Notes: generated by a model not told the origin, from the letters alone. A stretch of DNA of 9,506 bases from Candidatus Altarchaeales archaeon WOR_SM1_86-2 (GCA_001723855.1 MCBC01000147.1:1-9506), one strand, 5' to 3'. Counted from the first letter of the stretch, positions 1 through 5,449 are shown. Made by a program: numbers and translations.

Positions 1-164
1 AGCATTGACTTTCCGATTCCCGGAGGCCCAACTAAAAGCAGGTGTCTGCGCTGCTTTGCAGCAAGTTTTGCTATCTTCACTATGTGATCCTGCCCGATAA
101 CCCAATCTATCGGATCTTTAGAAAGAGGTATATCCTTTGTTGATTCTATTTCATCAAATTTCAT
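1..164 (-). CDS. lonB: LonB-type ATP-dependent protease, N-terminal part (runs off window)
   Basis: The 54 visible codons start at ATG 164 and run off the left edge. The product begins [20 protein letters not shown], then [20 protein letters not shown], then [14 protein letters not shown]. The GPPGIGKS stretch is a Walker A loop, and the 'VIGQ(D/E)..V..I..AA.QRRH' lead-in is the standard start of archaeal LonB, the membrane-anchored AAA+ Lon protease that degrades damaged and regulatory proteins at the cytoplasmic face. The transmembrane and Ser-Lys protease domains lie outside the window. The gene is divergent from argG. MCM or RuvB-like AAA proteins share the P-loop but not this lead-in, so LonB is the preferred call. 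Confidence 0.85.
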   Translation of the reverse strand, partial: MKFDEIESTKDIPLSKDPIDWVIGQDHIVKIAKLAAKQRRHLLLVGPPGIGKSM

Positions 165-171
165 ATCTTTT

Positions 172-192
172 TATATCTATATTTATATCTTA
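172..192 (-). promoter_or_regulatory. probable lonB TATA region
   Basis: On the minus strand this A/T stretch reads TAAGATATAAATATAGATATA just upstream of the lonB ATG at 164. An archaeal TATA element centred near 185 would place the transcription start within a few bases of the ATG, as for other minus-strand genes here. The exact box cannot be chosen because the whole stretch is TATA-like. Confidence 0.35.
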
Positions 193-212
193 AAAAAATA
201 AAAACAATCAAA

Positions 213-317
213 AATTTGCTCTGCAAATTCAATCAAAATTTCCATGGGAAATTTTGTGTGCCAAAATCACAAAGTGATTTTGAGCATTTGAGCATTTAGA
301 AACTACGGTTTCTAAAT
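213..317. repeat. array of four short hairpins in the lonB-argG spacer
   Basis: Four perfect inverted repeats follow one another. They are aatttgc-tct-gcaaatt (213-229), caaaatttcc-atg-ggaaattttg (234-256), caaaatcac-aaa-gtgattttg (262-282) and atttagaaac-tacg-gtttctaaat (294-317). Stems are 7-10 bp and loops are 3-4 nt. An 8-nt tandem repeat, gagcattt twice, sits at 282-297 between the third and fourth. The stems differ in sequence, so the hairpin form rather than a motif is shared. The last arm overlaps a weak TATA-like ctaaata (312-318) about 29 nt before the argG ATG. The role is unknown: operator, RNA structure or mobile palindrome. Confidence 0.8.
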
Positions 318-343
318 ACAATCAAGAAAAATCAAAGGACAAA

Positions 344-1531
344 ATGAAAGTTGTTTTGGCATACTCTGGCGGCTTGGATACCAGTGTTGCGATAAAATGG
401 CTGCAGGATAAGGGTCACGATGTGGTGACATTTACCGCGGAGCTGGGACAGAATGAAAATCTGGGGGAGATCAAAAAGAAGGCGGAAAGTATTGGAGCGA
501 AGTCGTATATTAAAGACCTGCGGAGAGAATTTGTAAACGATTACGTTTTCCCTGCGATCAAAGCAAATGCTCTTTACGAAGGTGTCTATCCTCTGGGAAC
601 CGCATTAGCACGCCCGCTTATTGCAAAACATCTGGTAAAGATCGCTGAAAAAGAGAACGCTTCCGCAGTAGCGCATGGATGCACCGGCAAAGGGAATGAC
701 AAGGTGAGGTTCGAGGTTACGATAAAGGCGCTAAACGAAAACCTGAATATCATTTCACCCATGGTAGAATTGGGTTTAAGCAGGGAAGAGGAGATTGAAT
801 ATGCTAAAAAACACGGTATTCCGGTTCCTGTTAAAAAGGAAAGTCCCTACAGCGTTGATGAGAATTTGTGGGGCAGAAGTGTTGAGTGCGGGATTTTAGA
901 GCATCCTGAGGAGGAGCCGCCGGAGGACGCATTTGAATGGACTTCCGGCATAGAAAATACCCCTGATAAAGCGGAGCGCATTGAAATTGAATTTAAATCA
1001 GGGGTTCCATCGAAATTGAATAATGATGCGATGGACGGCGTGTCCCTGGTAAGCAAGTTGAATGAGATTGCCGGCAAGCACGGGGTCGGGAGATTGGACC
1101 ACATGGAGGATAGAATAATTGGATTAAAGACGCGGGAAGTTTATGAAGCCCCCGCCGCTGTGGTTTTACTCTCCGCCCATAATGACCTGCAGAAGCTCTG
1201 CCTGACCGCCAACGAAAATTTATTCAGGGAAGTTGTGGAAAGGAAGTGGGCGTATCTCGCCTATTCCGGGTTGTGGATGGACCCGCTCAGGGAGGATCTG
1301 CAGGCGTTTATAGACAAGGTTAATGAAAAAGTTACGGGCAGTGTGAAGATTAAGCTGCATAAAGGCTCATGCAGGGTTGTTGGAAGAAAGTCAGAAAATG
1401 CGATATACGATCTGAATTTAGCCACATACGGTAAGAAGGATGTTTTCGATCAAAAGGCATCTGACGGCTTTACGGAATTATGGGGGCTGCAATCGAGAAT
1501 CGCCCGCAAGATCAGGAAGAGAAAAACTTGA
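344..1531 (+). CDS. argG: argininosuccinate synthase
   Basis: Full-length 395-aa enzyme that joins citrulline and aspartate, with ATP cleaved to AMP and PPi, to give argininosuccinate in the penultimate step of arginine synthesis; cytosolic and normally a tetramer. The N-terminus MKVVLAYSGGLDTSVAIKWL carries the SGGLDTS pyrophosphatase P-loop at about residues 8-14. Further family blocks are AHGCTGKGNDKVRFE (about 110-124, citrulline/aspartate binding) and SPYSVDENLWGRSVECG (about 166-182). The length is normal and no frame break is seen. ATG 344 is chosen because the P-loop begins seven residues in, as in the family. AAAGGA just upstream is at best a weak ribosome-binding site. It stands alone on the plus strand, divergent from lonB and convergent with trpF, with no other arginine gene visible. 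Confidence 0.97.
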   Translation: MKVVLAYSGGLDTSVAIKWLQDKGHDVVTFTAELGQNENLGEIKKKAESIGAKSYIKDLRREFVNDYVFPAIKANALYEGVYPLGTALARPLIAKHLVKIAEKENASAVAHGCTGKGNDKVRFEVTIKALNENLNIISPMVELGLSREEEIEYAKKHGIPVPVKKESPYSVDENLWGRSVECGILEHPEEEPPEDAFEWTSGIENTPDKAERIEIEFKSGVPSKLNNDAMDGVSLVSKLNEIAGKHGVGRLDHMEDRIIGLKTREVYEAPAAVVLLSAHNDLQKLCLTANENLFREVVERKWAYLAYSGLWMDPLREDLQAFIDKVNEKVTGSVKIKLHKGSCRVVGRKSENAIYDLNLATYGKKDVFDQKASDGFTELWGLQSRIARKIRKRKT

Positions 1532-1605
1532 TGATTCGTCGTGAAATAGGATATGTTGCGTTTGGCTCATTTGGGGTGAAATCTCTTTTAGGGAACATCC
1601 CGGGG

Positions 1606-1620
1606 CTTTTTTACTTTTTG
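1606..1620 (+). terminator. T-rich terminator after argG
   Basis: The short gap between convergent argG and trpF holds cttttttactttttg on the plus strand, preceded by a weak ggga-aca-tccc stem (1591-1601). Oligo-T runs are sufficient for termination in many archaea. It would stop argG transcripts; no comparable T-run for trpF is seen on the opposite strand. Confidence 0.45.
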
Positions 1621-1621
1621 T

Positions 1622-2293
1622 TCAAACGGATTTCGCCCCCTCAATAAATCTTTTGACCTTCTCATTATCCTTCTTTCCAACCGCGGATTCAACGCCGGAT
1701 GAAACATCAACCGCATATGGTTCGACCATCTCAACCGCCTTCTTCACATTCCCTGGGTTCAATCCGCCGGCAAGTATCAACGGCAGGTTAATTTTTTCAT
1801 TGATTTTTTTGCTTAACTCCCAGTTATGCACCCTGCCTGTTCCTCCGGCACCGCTTTCTGTTTTCGTATCCAGGACAACGCCGCACACGCCGGCGTTTTC
1901 GTAACCTCTGATCTCACCCGCTATCTCATCCAGGTTCCTTTCATTAAACCGGTCCTCTTCAATGTGAATTACCTTAATTATCCTCACCCCCAAAAATTTT
2001 TTTATTTCAGATACGAATTCATGAGACTCATAACCCTGCAGTTGTATTACATCCGGGCGTAATTCGTGCACGATCCTGACGGCATCCTCGATGGTCCGGG
2101 GCATTATAACGGTCACTGTTGAAACAAATACCGGCACGGACGAAAGAATTTCTTTTGCTTTCTCAACCGTTATTCTTCGAGGAGTTTTAACAGGGATTTC
2201 AACCACGACTCCAACAGCATCTGCTCCTGCTTCGGCAGCAATTAATGCATCCTCTTTGTTTGTTACCCCGCAGATTTTTACTCTTGTCATCAT
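1622..2293 (-). CDS. trpF: phosphoribosylanthranilate isomerase
   Basis: A 223-aa (beta/alpha)8-barrel enzyme that performs the Amadori rearrangement of N-(5-phosphoribosyl)anthranilate to CdRP, the third step from chorismate to tryptophan. The start RVKICGVTNKEDA contains the catalytic Cys of the KICG motif (about residue 8). VVLDTKTESGAGGTGRVHNW (about 139-158) holds the catalytic Asp and the GGTG phosphate loop. LILAGGLNPGNVKKAV and AVDVSSGVES complete the phosphate-binding end of the barrel. The length is slightly above the usual 200-210. Two adjacent ATGs (2293 and 2290) are possible; both lie close to the TATA box, so the mRNA is nearly leaderless. The trp genes are dispersed here: trpD is almost 2 kb away and damaged, and no trpC, trpA, trpB or trpE is visible. 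Confidence 0.95.
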   Translation of the reverse strand: MMTRVKICGVTNKEDALIAAEAGADAVGVVVEIPVKTPRRITVEKAKEILSSVPVFVSTVTVIMPRTIEDAVRIVHELRPDVIQLQGYESHEFVSEIKKFLGVRIIKVIHIEEDRFNERNLDEIAGEIRGYENAGVCGVVLDTKTESGAGGTGRVHNWELSKKINEKINLPLILAGGLNPGNVKKAVEMVEPYAVDVSSGVESAVGKKDNEKVKRFIEGAKSV

Positions 2294-2311
2294 TTTTTAT
2301 AGTAATACAAA

Positions 2312-2329
2312 CTATATATCTCTTTTTGG
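2312..2329 (-). promoter_or_regulatory. trpF promoter (BRE + TATA box)
   Basis: Reading on the minus strand, CCAAAAAGA (BRE-like) runs directly into GATATATAG, a good archaeal TATA box centred 23-26 nt upstream of the two trpF ATGs. That spacing predicts a leaderless or nearly leaderless transcript. Confidence 0.6.
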
Positions 2330-2357
2330 TAAGGCATTATGGGGGCTGAAAGTATGT

Positions 2358-2403
2358 GAGATTGCTTAGCAATCTCAATACACAAAATTGCTTTGCAATT
2401 TTG
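2358..2403. repeat. pair of 3-nt-loop hairpins with matching cores
   Basis: gagattgc-tta-gcaatctc (2358-2376) and caaaattgc-ttt-gcaattttg (2383-2403) are perfect 8- and 9-bp stems with 3-nt loops. The two share almost the same core (attgctWtgcaat or attgcttagcaat) but have different outer stems. They lie between the trpF promoter and the 3' end of the 73-aa gene, beside the repeat at 2408-2457. Confidence 0.8.
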
Positions 2404-2407
2404 ATTG

Positions 2408-2457
2408 CCCCCATCATTCATTCTGATGATCAACCTTTCTGAAGGTTGTTTTTATAT
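2408..2457. repeat. dispersed ~50-nt repeat, copy 1
   Basis: This copy covers the last codons and stop of the 73-aa gene plus its downstream flank. It shares with 3314-3360 a run of c, then cattcattctgatgatcaac, then an 18-19-nt palindrome caacctt..aaggttg, then a t-run and atat. Differences are a 3-nt indel near the c-run and small changes in the palindrome loop. In this copy the palindrome overlaps the stop codon of the gene. Confidence 0.8.
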
Positions 2458-2651
2458 TTCGCCGCAACATCTGCCACATGCTCCTTGGTCAAGCCCGGGA
2501 AACTCTTTTTTAACTCCATATAGATATCATTTACAGCCCTGTTGTCAATTTTTGCCCCAAAAGATTTCCTCATTTCAATTGATGAATAAATAGCAATGTT
2601 TATCCTGCTTTCTTTTTCTATCTCTTTTCTGATTTTTTGTTTTATATCCAT
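2430..2651 (-). CDS. small hypothetical protein, 73 aa
   Basis: I do not recognise this protein. It is short, charged and without cysteines or membrane segments. It begins MDIKQKIRKEIEKESRINIA and contains a probable second helix near KSFPGLTKEHVADVAAKYKN, so an all-helical soluble fold is likely. Support for it being real: a clean TATA box about 23 nt upstream of ATG 2651, a codon-rich frame, and no better frame opposite. Its first codons (ATGGATATAAAACAA) and last codons recur fused together at 3332-3364, which looks like an internally deleted second copy. It follows the membrane-protein gene by 31 nt but appears to have its own promoter. Confidence 0.65.
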   Translation of the reverse strand: MDIKQKIRKEIEKESRINIAIYSSIEMRKSFGAKIDNRAVNDIYMELKKSFPGLTKEHVADVAAKYKNNLQKG

Positions 2652-2668
2652 TTTTTAGTTACTATAGT

Positions 2669-2679
2669 TTATATATAAT
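2669..2679 (-). promoter_or_regulatory. TATA box of the 73-aa gene
   Basis: The minus strand reads ATTATATATAA, preceded by an A-rich BRE-like run, centred about 23 nt before ATG 2651. It lies between that ATG and the stop of the upstream membrane-protein gene, so the small gene can be transcribed separately and probably without a leader. Confidence 0.55.
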
Positions 2680-2682
2680 TTT

Positions 2683-3108
2683 TTAGTCAGGATCCAATTT
2701 TTGACGCTTTTTTCGATCATAAGACGTAAATAATCCGCCAAGACCTGCCGTAAATATGCCCGCTAAAAGTAAAAACACCGATTGAATACCTGTTGTATTG
2801 CCCGTAATCGATCCGATGATCATAAGTAAGCCTCCGAGGAAAAATATAGAACCAAGAACAATAAAAGTTGACCCCAGGAAAGCAAATGGCCCGATCTTGC
2901 CTTTTTGAACTTTTGATCTGATCGCTAAAGAAACGTTACCTCCGAAAACAAGATTATAAACAACCATCCCTGGGATGCCTAAGAACAGCCCAAGAAGTGA
3001 GTATAGGAAGCCGTTTTTTCTTGTTTTAGAATCCCTGTAAATATCCAATGCGGCAAGGACCGAAACAGGGATCCATATAAAATAGATTAAATATTCTATC
3101 ATTCTCAT
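2683..3108 (-). CDS. small integral membrane protein, four predicted helices, 141 aa
   Basis: Family not recognised with certainty. Four hydrophobic stretches are visible at about residues 4-22, 33-55, 73-98 and 106-128. A basic loop (DIYRDSKTRKNG) separates the first two, another (RSKVQKGK) precedes the third, and a charged tail DRKKRQKLDPD ends the protein. The first half has the pattern 'R...G.LYSLLGLFLGIPGMVVYNL', seen in many small prokaryotic membrane proteins of unknown role. No catalytic motif, metal site or signal peptidase site is apparent. Start ATG 3108 or ATG 3102 are equally plausible; no Shine-Dalgarno sequence is present. The upstream region holds hairpins and the direct repeat tttttattgtac rather than a clean TATA box. 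Confidence 0.75.
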   Translation of the reverse strand: MRMIEYLIYFIWIPVSVLAALDIYRDSKTRKNGFLYSLLGLFLGIPGMVVYNLVFGGNVSLAIRSKVQKGKIGPFAFLGSTFIVLGSIFFLGGLLMIIGSITGNTTGIQSVFLLLAGIFTAGLGGLFTSYDRKKRQKLDPD

Positions 3109-3117
3109 TAAATTTGA

Positions 3118-3185
3118 TTTTTATTGTACTGAAAACTGTATCCAGTTTTCAATGCTAAAAATTCCATTGGAATTTTTTATTGTAC
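3118..3185. repeat. two hairpins bracketed by a 12-nt direct repeat
   Basis: tttttattgtac occurs at 3118-3129 and again at 3174-3185. Between the copies are gaaaactg-tatc-cagttttc (3131-3150) and aaaaattcc-att-ggaattttt (3157-3177), the second overlapping the right-hand repeat. The block lies directly upstream of the membrane-protein gene. Direct repeats bracketing palindromes suggest a small inserted element or a regulatory site; which one cannot be told from sequence alone. Confidence 0.7.
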
Positions 3186-3260
3186 CAGAGAGTATGTGAT
3201 TTTTTCCTGCTCATAACTATACTCAATCTAAATATTTTTGTCTAACGCATGGTGTGTGTT

Positions 3261-3307
3261 TAAGACACTTCGTGTCTTACACATACAAAACACATGGTGT
3301 TTTGTAT
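3261..3307. repeat. second pair of matching-core hairpins
   Basis: taagacac-ttc-gtgtctta (3261-3279) is an 8-bp stem and atacaaaacac-atg-gtgttttgtat (3283-3307) an 11-bp stem, both perfect with 3-nt loops. Both have the core ACAC-NNN-GTGT, while the pair at 2358-2403 shares a different core. Like that pair, they stand next to a copy of the ~50-nt repeat. Confidence 0.8.
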
Positions 3308-3313
3308 AGTTTA

Positions 3314-3364
3314 CCCCCATTCATTCTGATGATCAACCTTCTCAGAAGGTTGTTTTATATCCAT
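3314..3364 (-). pseudogene. ~50-nt repeat, copy 2; likely internally deleted remnant of the 73-aa gene
   Basis: Matches 2408-2457 along its length. On the minus strand it reads ATGGATATAAAACAA (the exact first five codons of the 73-aa gene) followed at once by CCTTC..GAAGGTTGATCATC (the end of that gene and its downstream flank). In the intact gene ATATAAAA occurs both after ATGG and just before ACAACCTTC, so recombination between these two 8-nt stretches would give this product, bar one A. What remains could still be read as a 16-codon peptide, MDIKQPSEKVDHQNEWG with stop. It lies just downstream of rps7 and may also act as its terminator hairpin. The relic reading is an inference. Confidence 0.5.
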
Positions 3365-3366
3365 TT

Positions 3367-3972
3367 CTATCTTGCAGAATGTGCGATTCTCTCTACCTCT
3401 TCCTTTCTTGAGATAGCATAAGATTTATTGTTGTTATGGGAGGCATTGATGATTTCATCCGCCAGAGCATTCTCGATACTCTGTTTTGACATATACGATG
3501 CCGCAAAAGCCCCCAGTGCCAGATGCTTTAGCGCGAAGTCTATCTTTCTCTGCGGCGAAACATCCACCGGCTGAGGATATTTGATACCCCCGTAGATTAT
3601 TACAGTACTTTCTTCTCTCGGGCCGGCATTGGATATTGCGTCAACAAGGACCTGGATGGGATTTTTCTTTTCCCGTCTTTCAATTATCTTGAATGCCCCC
3701 CTTATGATATTCAAGGCATTCTGTTTGTTTCCCGTATTTCCGCCGTCCCTGATAAACTTACCCTGAACCTTTTTTGAACCGTTTCCCGATCTCATCAGCT
3801 TGTTTGCCAGACGCTCAACAACGCTTATCTTTGACTTTTCAAACTGCTTTTTTGTATTCCTCCCCCCGGTGTGCGGCAGGTACACGGGTTTAAGGCAAAT
3901 ATATTTTGCCAGACTCTCCTCCCTTACTTCCACCCCGTCAAACGACCAGATTCCAAATAACTTTATATCCAT
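3367..3972 (-). CDS. rps7: 30S ribosomal protein uS7
   Basis: A 201-aa uS7 of archaeal type, a primary binding protein of the 16S rRNA 3' domain (30S head) near the exit site. Family blocks in order are SLAKYICLKPVYLPHTGGR, KKQFEKSKISVVERLANKLM, NPIQVLVDAISNAGPREEST and VDVSPQRKIDFALKHLALGA, ending in a basic SARKEE-like tail, ISRKEEVERIAHSAR. ATG 3972 is chosen because it gives MDIKLFGIW, a sensible archaeal N-terminus. A longer frame upstream overlaps the uS14-like gene in another phase and is not credible. Archaeal rps7 usually sits with rps12, fusA and tuf; none is visible, and the partner here is a uS14-like gene ending 14 nt upstream. An insert of about 20 residues rich in Gly/Lys (GSKKVQGK..GGNTGN) follows NKLMR. 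Confidence 0.93.
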   Translation of the reverse strand: MDIKLFGIWSFDGVEVREESLAKYICLKPVYLPHTGGRNTKKQFEKSKISVVERLANKLMRSGNGSKKVQGKFIRDGGNTGNKQNALNIIRGAFKIIERREKKNPIQVLVDAISNAGPREESTVIIYGGIKYPQPVDVSPQRKIDFALKHLALGAFAASYMSKQSIENALADEIINASHNNNKSYAISRKEEVERIAHSAR

Positions 3973-3986
3973 CTTAGCATAATTTT

Positions 3987-4127
3987 TTAAATCCCATGCT
4001 CTCCGCATTCTGCCTGAAGCATCTTCTGCACACATACATTGCACACATACATACTGTACTTTTTGATCACGCCCCTGTATGTTCCACAAAGGTTACACTT
4101 GGGACGCCATATATTTTTCTCATCCAT
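3987..4127 (-). CDS. uS14-like zinc-ribbon protein, 46 aa
   Basis: A short gene hidden out of phase behind the rps7 upstream frame. The product runs MDEKNIWRPKCNLCGTYRGV and continues IKKYSMYVCNVCVQKMLQAE, ending CGEHGI. The pattern CxxCG..RGVI.KY...VCxxC matches the zinc knuckle of archaeal (Zn-type) uS14, a 30S head protein. The usual continuation after the second CxxC (RQCFRE..LGF.KY) is not kept, and this is not the usual spc-operon location, so it may be a diverged paralogue rather than the main uS14. It has its own TATA box about 27 nt upstream and precedes rps7 by 14 nt, so the two are probably co-transcribed. Both predicted products would sit in the 30S head. Confidence 0.65.
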   Translation of the reverse strand: MDEKNIWRPKCNLCGTYRGVIKKYSMYVCNVCVQKMLQAECGEHGI

Positions 4128-4148
4128 TATCTTTGTTTATTAAATATT

Positions 4149-4158
4149 TAAATATAAA
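4149..4158 (-). promoter_or_regulatory. promoter of the uS14-like/rps7 unit
   Basis: The 34-nt gap between the trpD stop and ATG 4127 is almost pure A/T. On the minus strand TTTATATTTA is centred about 27 nt before the ATG, the spacing expected for a leaderless transcript. The ribosomal genes are therefore probably not dependent on read-through from trpD. Confidence 0.5.
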
Positions 4159-4161
4159 AAT

Positions 4162-5119
4162 TTAGTAAAAGCCAACTAATTGATTAAGTTTCTTATGAGA
4201 TGCACCGGAATCAATCGACTCGACAGCCAATTCCAGACCGTAATCAAGGTCATCCGCCAATCCCCCGACCATTATACCGGCGGCGGCATTCAGCAAAACG
4301 ATATCCCTCATTGCTTCCTGCTCTGCCCCTTCAAGGATATCCCTGATTATCCTTGCGTTCTCTTCGGCGTTTCCCCCCGAGATGTCCTGGGCATTTGCCT
4401 TTTTCAGTTTAAAATTTTCGGGTTTTATGAAATACGTATTAACTTTACCGTCACGCAATTCGGAAATTTTTGTCCTTCCGATCGTGGAGATTTCATCCAT
4501 GCCGTCCATACCGTGAACAACCATTGCCCTCTCCAAGCCCACCAATTTTAATACAGTCGCCAGTTTTTCGGTTAAATTTTCATCATAAACTAAACACGGT
4601 TCTTATCCCAATCTGGGTGCGTGCGGGCATAACATACTTCATCGCCTTATGAAACACCGGGGCGAACATGAATCCGATGCCTATTTCCTCAATGCATCTT
4701 TTAACATCCCCTGGAGGGCGGTCTATCTTAACACCCAGCGCTTCCAGGACATCTGCCGACCCGCACTTTGAGGTCACGCTTCTGTTCCCGTGCTTTGCTA
4801 TCGGGATTCCGCATCCTGCAACAACAAACATCGCAGCGGTAGAGATATTGAATGTCTTTATCTTATCCCCCCCGGTGCCGCAGGTATCAACCAGGATTTT
4901 ATCCCCCACATCCGGGTGAATGTTTTCTGCAAATTCCCTCATTATCGTGCAAAAAGACGCTATCTCTTCAGGGGTTTCGCCCTTCAACCTTAACGCAACA
5001 AGAAAAGCAGCAATCTGGGCATCACTCGCGTTTCCGGACATGATCTCCTTCATCGCCTCTTCTGCCTCATCTTTCGACAAATCTCTTTTCTCCGCCAACT
5101 GCCGGATAAATTCCTTCAT
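4162..5119 (-). pseudogene. trpD: anthranilate phosphoribosyltransferase, broken by internal deletion and frameshift
   Basis: TrpD transfers phosphoribose from PRPP to anthranilate, the second step of tryptophan synthesis. The N-terminal part is clear: [15 protein letters not shown] (PRPP loop), [20 protein letters not shown] and [13 protein letters not shown]. It then hits TGA at 4583-4585. The C-terminal part continues in another phase as [15 protein letters not shown] (from 4590) to LVGLERAMVVHGMDGMDEIS and the stop at 4162. Between RTVF and VYDENL the family has about 18 residues including GPLxNP; here one base is left, so about 53 nt are missing and the phase is shifted. ATG 5119 is preferred over GTG 5128 because GTGAT just upstream resembles a Shine-Dalgarno site. 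If the sequence is right, the enzyme is inactive. Confidence 0.85.
4851..4955. repeat. direct repeat, left copy (inside trpD)
   Basis: This stretch of trpD recurs at 9403-9506 in the same orientation. The last 82 nt (4874-4955) are identical to the window end. Near the inner edge there are two substitutions and a c-run of 7 here against 6 there. The repeat probably extends further right beyond the window. Confidence 0.9.
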
Positions 5120-5128
5120 TTTTATCAC

Positions 5129-5177
5129 TTAATTTTTATTATTTTTATAATCAATTTAAATAAAATAATCAAATAAA
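5129..5177. promoter_or_regulatory. overlapping divergent promoters of trpD and atpB
   Basis: A very A/T-rich spacer between the divergent starts at 5119 and 5178. On the minus strand ATTATAAAAAT (5141-5151) is centred 27 nt before the trpD ATG. On the plus strand ttataatc (5144-5151) is about 30 nt before the atpB-like ATG. Both starts could thus use the same TATA-rich patch in opposite directions. Confidence 0.45.
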
Positions 5178-5231
5178 ATGGCGATAAAAGAATACACGAG
5201 TGTGATAGAGGTCGCGGGACCTTTGATGTAA
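5178..5231 (+). pseudogene. atpB: 17-codon stub of A-type ATP synthase subunit B
   Basis: ATG 5178 opens the peptide MAIKEYTSVIEVAGPLM and then TAA. This matches the start of the archaeal A-type ATPase B subunit, typically M(x)KEYxTIxEIAGPLxxVE, a non-catalytic nucleotide-binding subunit of the A1 head of about 460 aa. Nothing downstream in any phase continues the protein; the match stops exactly at 5228. The stub keeps a plausible start and promoter, so it looks like a truncation of a real gene rather than chance. A-type atpB normally follows atpA, which is not present. The call rests on a short but characteristic N-terminus. Confidence 0.6.
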
Positions 5232-5449
5232 CATTATCTTTTTGAATCAGAAAAAGAAGTTCTTTATTTTTAGTAAAATTGCTAAAAATCTTTTTTGAAA
5301 ATAAAAAGTAAAACGGACTCCGTAAAAAGATTTTTATTTACAGAATGTGTAATAATAAATTAAATTTAAGAAGGTCTGGTTAGAACCTCAAAGGTTGTTA
5401 TAACTTTTGAGGAATAGGTATGTGTATTAAATTATAAAACAAAGCAAAA
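5232..5449. other. intergenic start of the inserted segment
   Basis: No gene is seen here. It holds an inverted repeat, taaaaatcttttt (5283-5295) against aaaaagattttta (5324-5336), 13 bp perfect with a 28-nt spacer containing the palindrome acgga-c-tccgt (5313-5323). There is also a hairpin at 5386-5412. A/T-rich aataaattaaattta (5354-5368) could be the TATA region for the protease gene, giving a leader of about 60 nt that begins with that hairpin. No Shine-Dalgarno site precedes ATG 5450. The 3-nt-loop hairpins typical of the spacers on the left are absent. Confidence 0.6.
5386..5412 (+). promoter_or_regulatory. stem-loop in the likely 5' leader of the protease gene
   Basis: cctcaaaggtt (5386-5396) pairs with aacttttgagg (5402-5412) around gttat, an 11-bp stem with one G-U pair. 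It lies 37 nt before ATG 5450. It is not followed by a U-run, so it is not a plain terminator. It could protect the 5' end or bind a regulator; the role is unknown. Confidence 0.45.

Noticed and set aside
1653..2369. Plus-strand open frames opposite trpF
   Set aside because: They are shadows of trpF; none has a start site, promoter or recognisable protein pattern.
213..3307. CRISPR array or tRNA genes in the hairpin-rich spacers
   Set aside because: There is no constant repeat with regular spacers and no cloverleaf or CCA-ended acceptor stem; only short palindromes are present.
3973..4089. N-terminal extension of uS7 by 39 residues
   Set aside because: It is the uS14-like gene read in the wrong phase; uS7 family sequences start near MDIKLFGIW, and the extension shows no uS7 similarity.
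4162..4545. The trpD C-terminal half as an independent gene starting at TTG 4545
   Set aside because: The frame continues upstream to 4590 with matching TrpD residues ([10 protein letters not shown]), no promoter precedes it, and the N-terminal half stops at the same place, so it is one broken gene.
4180..5132. Plus-strand open frames opposite trpD
   Set aside because: Antisense shadows of the two trpD halves, rich in Pro/Ser/His from reverse reading.
5209..5222. aggtc-gcgg-gacct palindrome as a regulatory site
   Set aside because: It lies inside the atpB stub and is explained by codons for VAGP; 5 bp is within chance.
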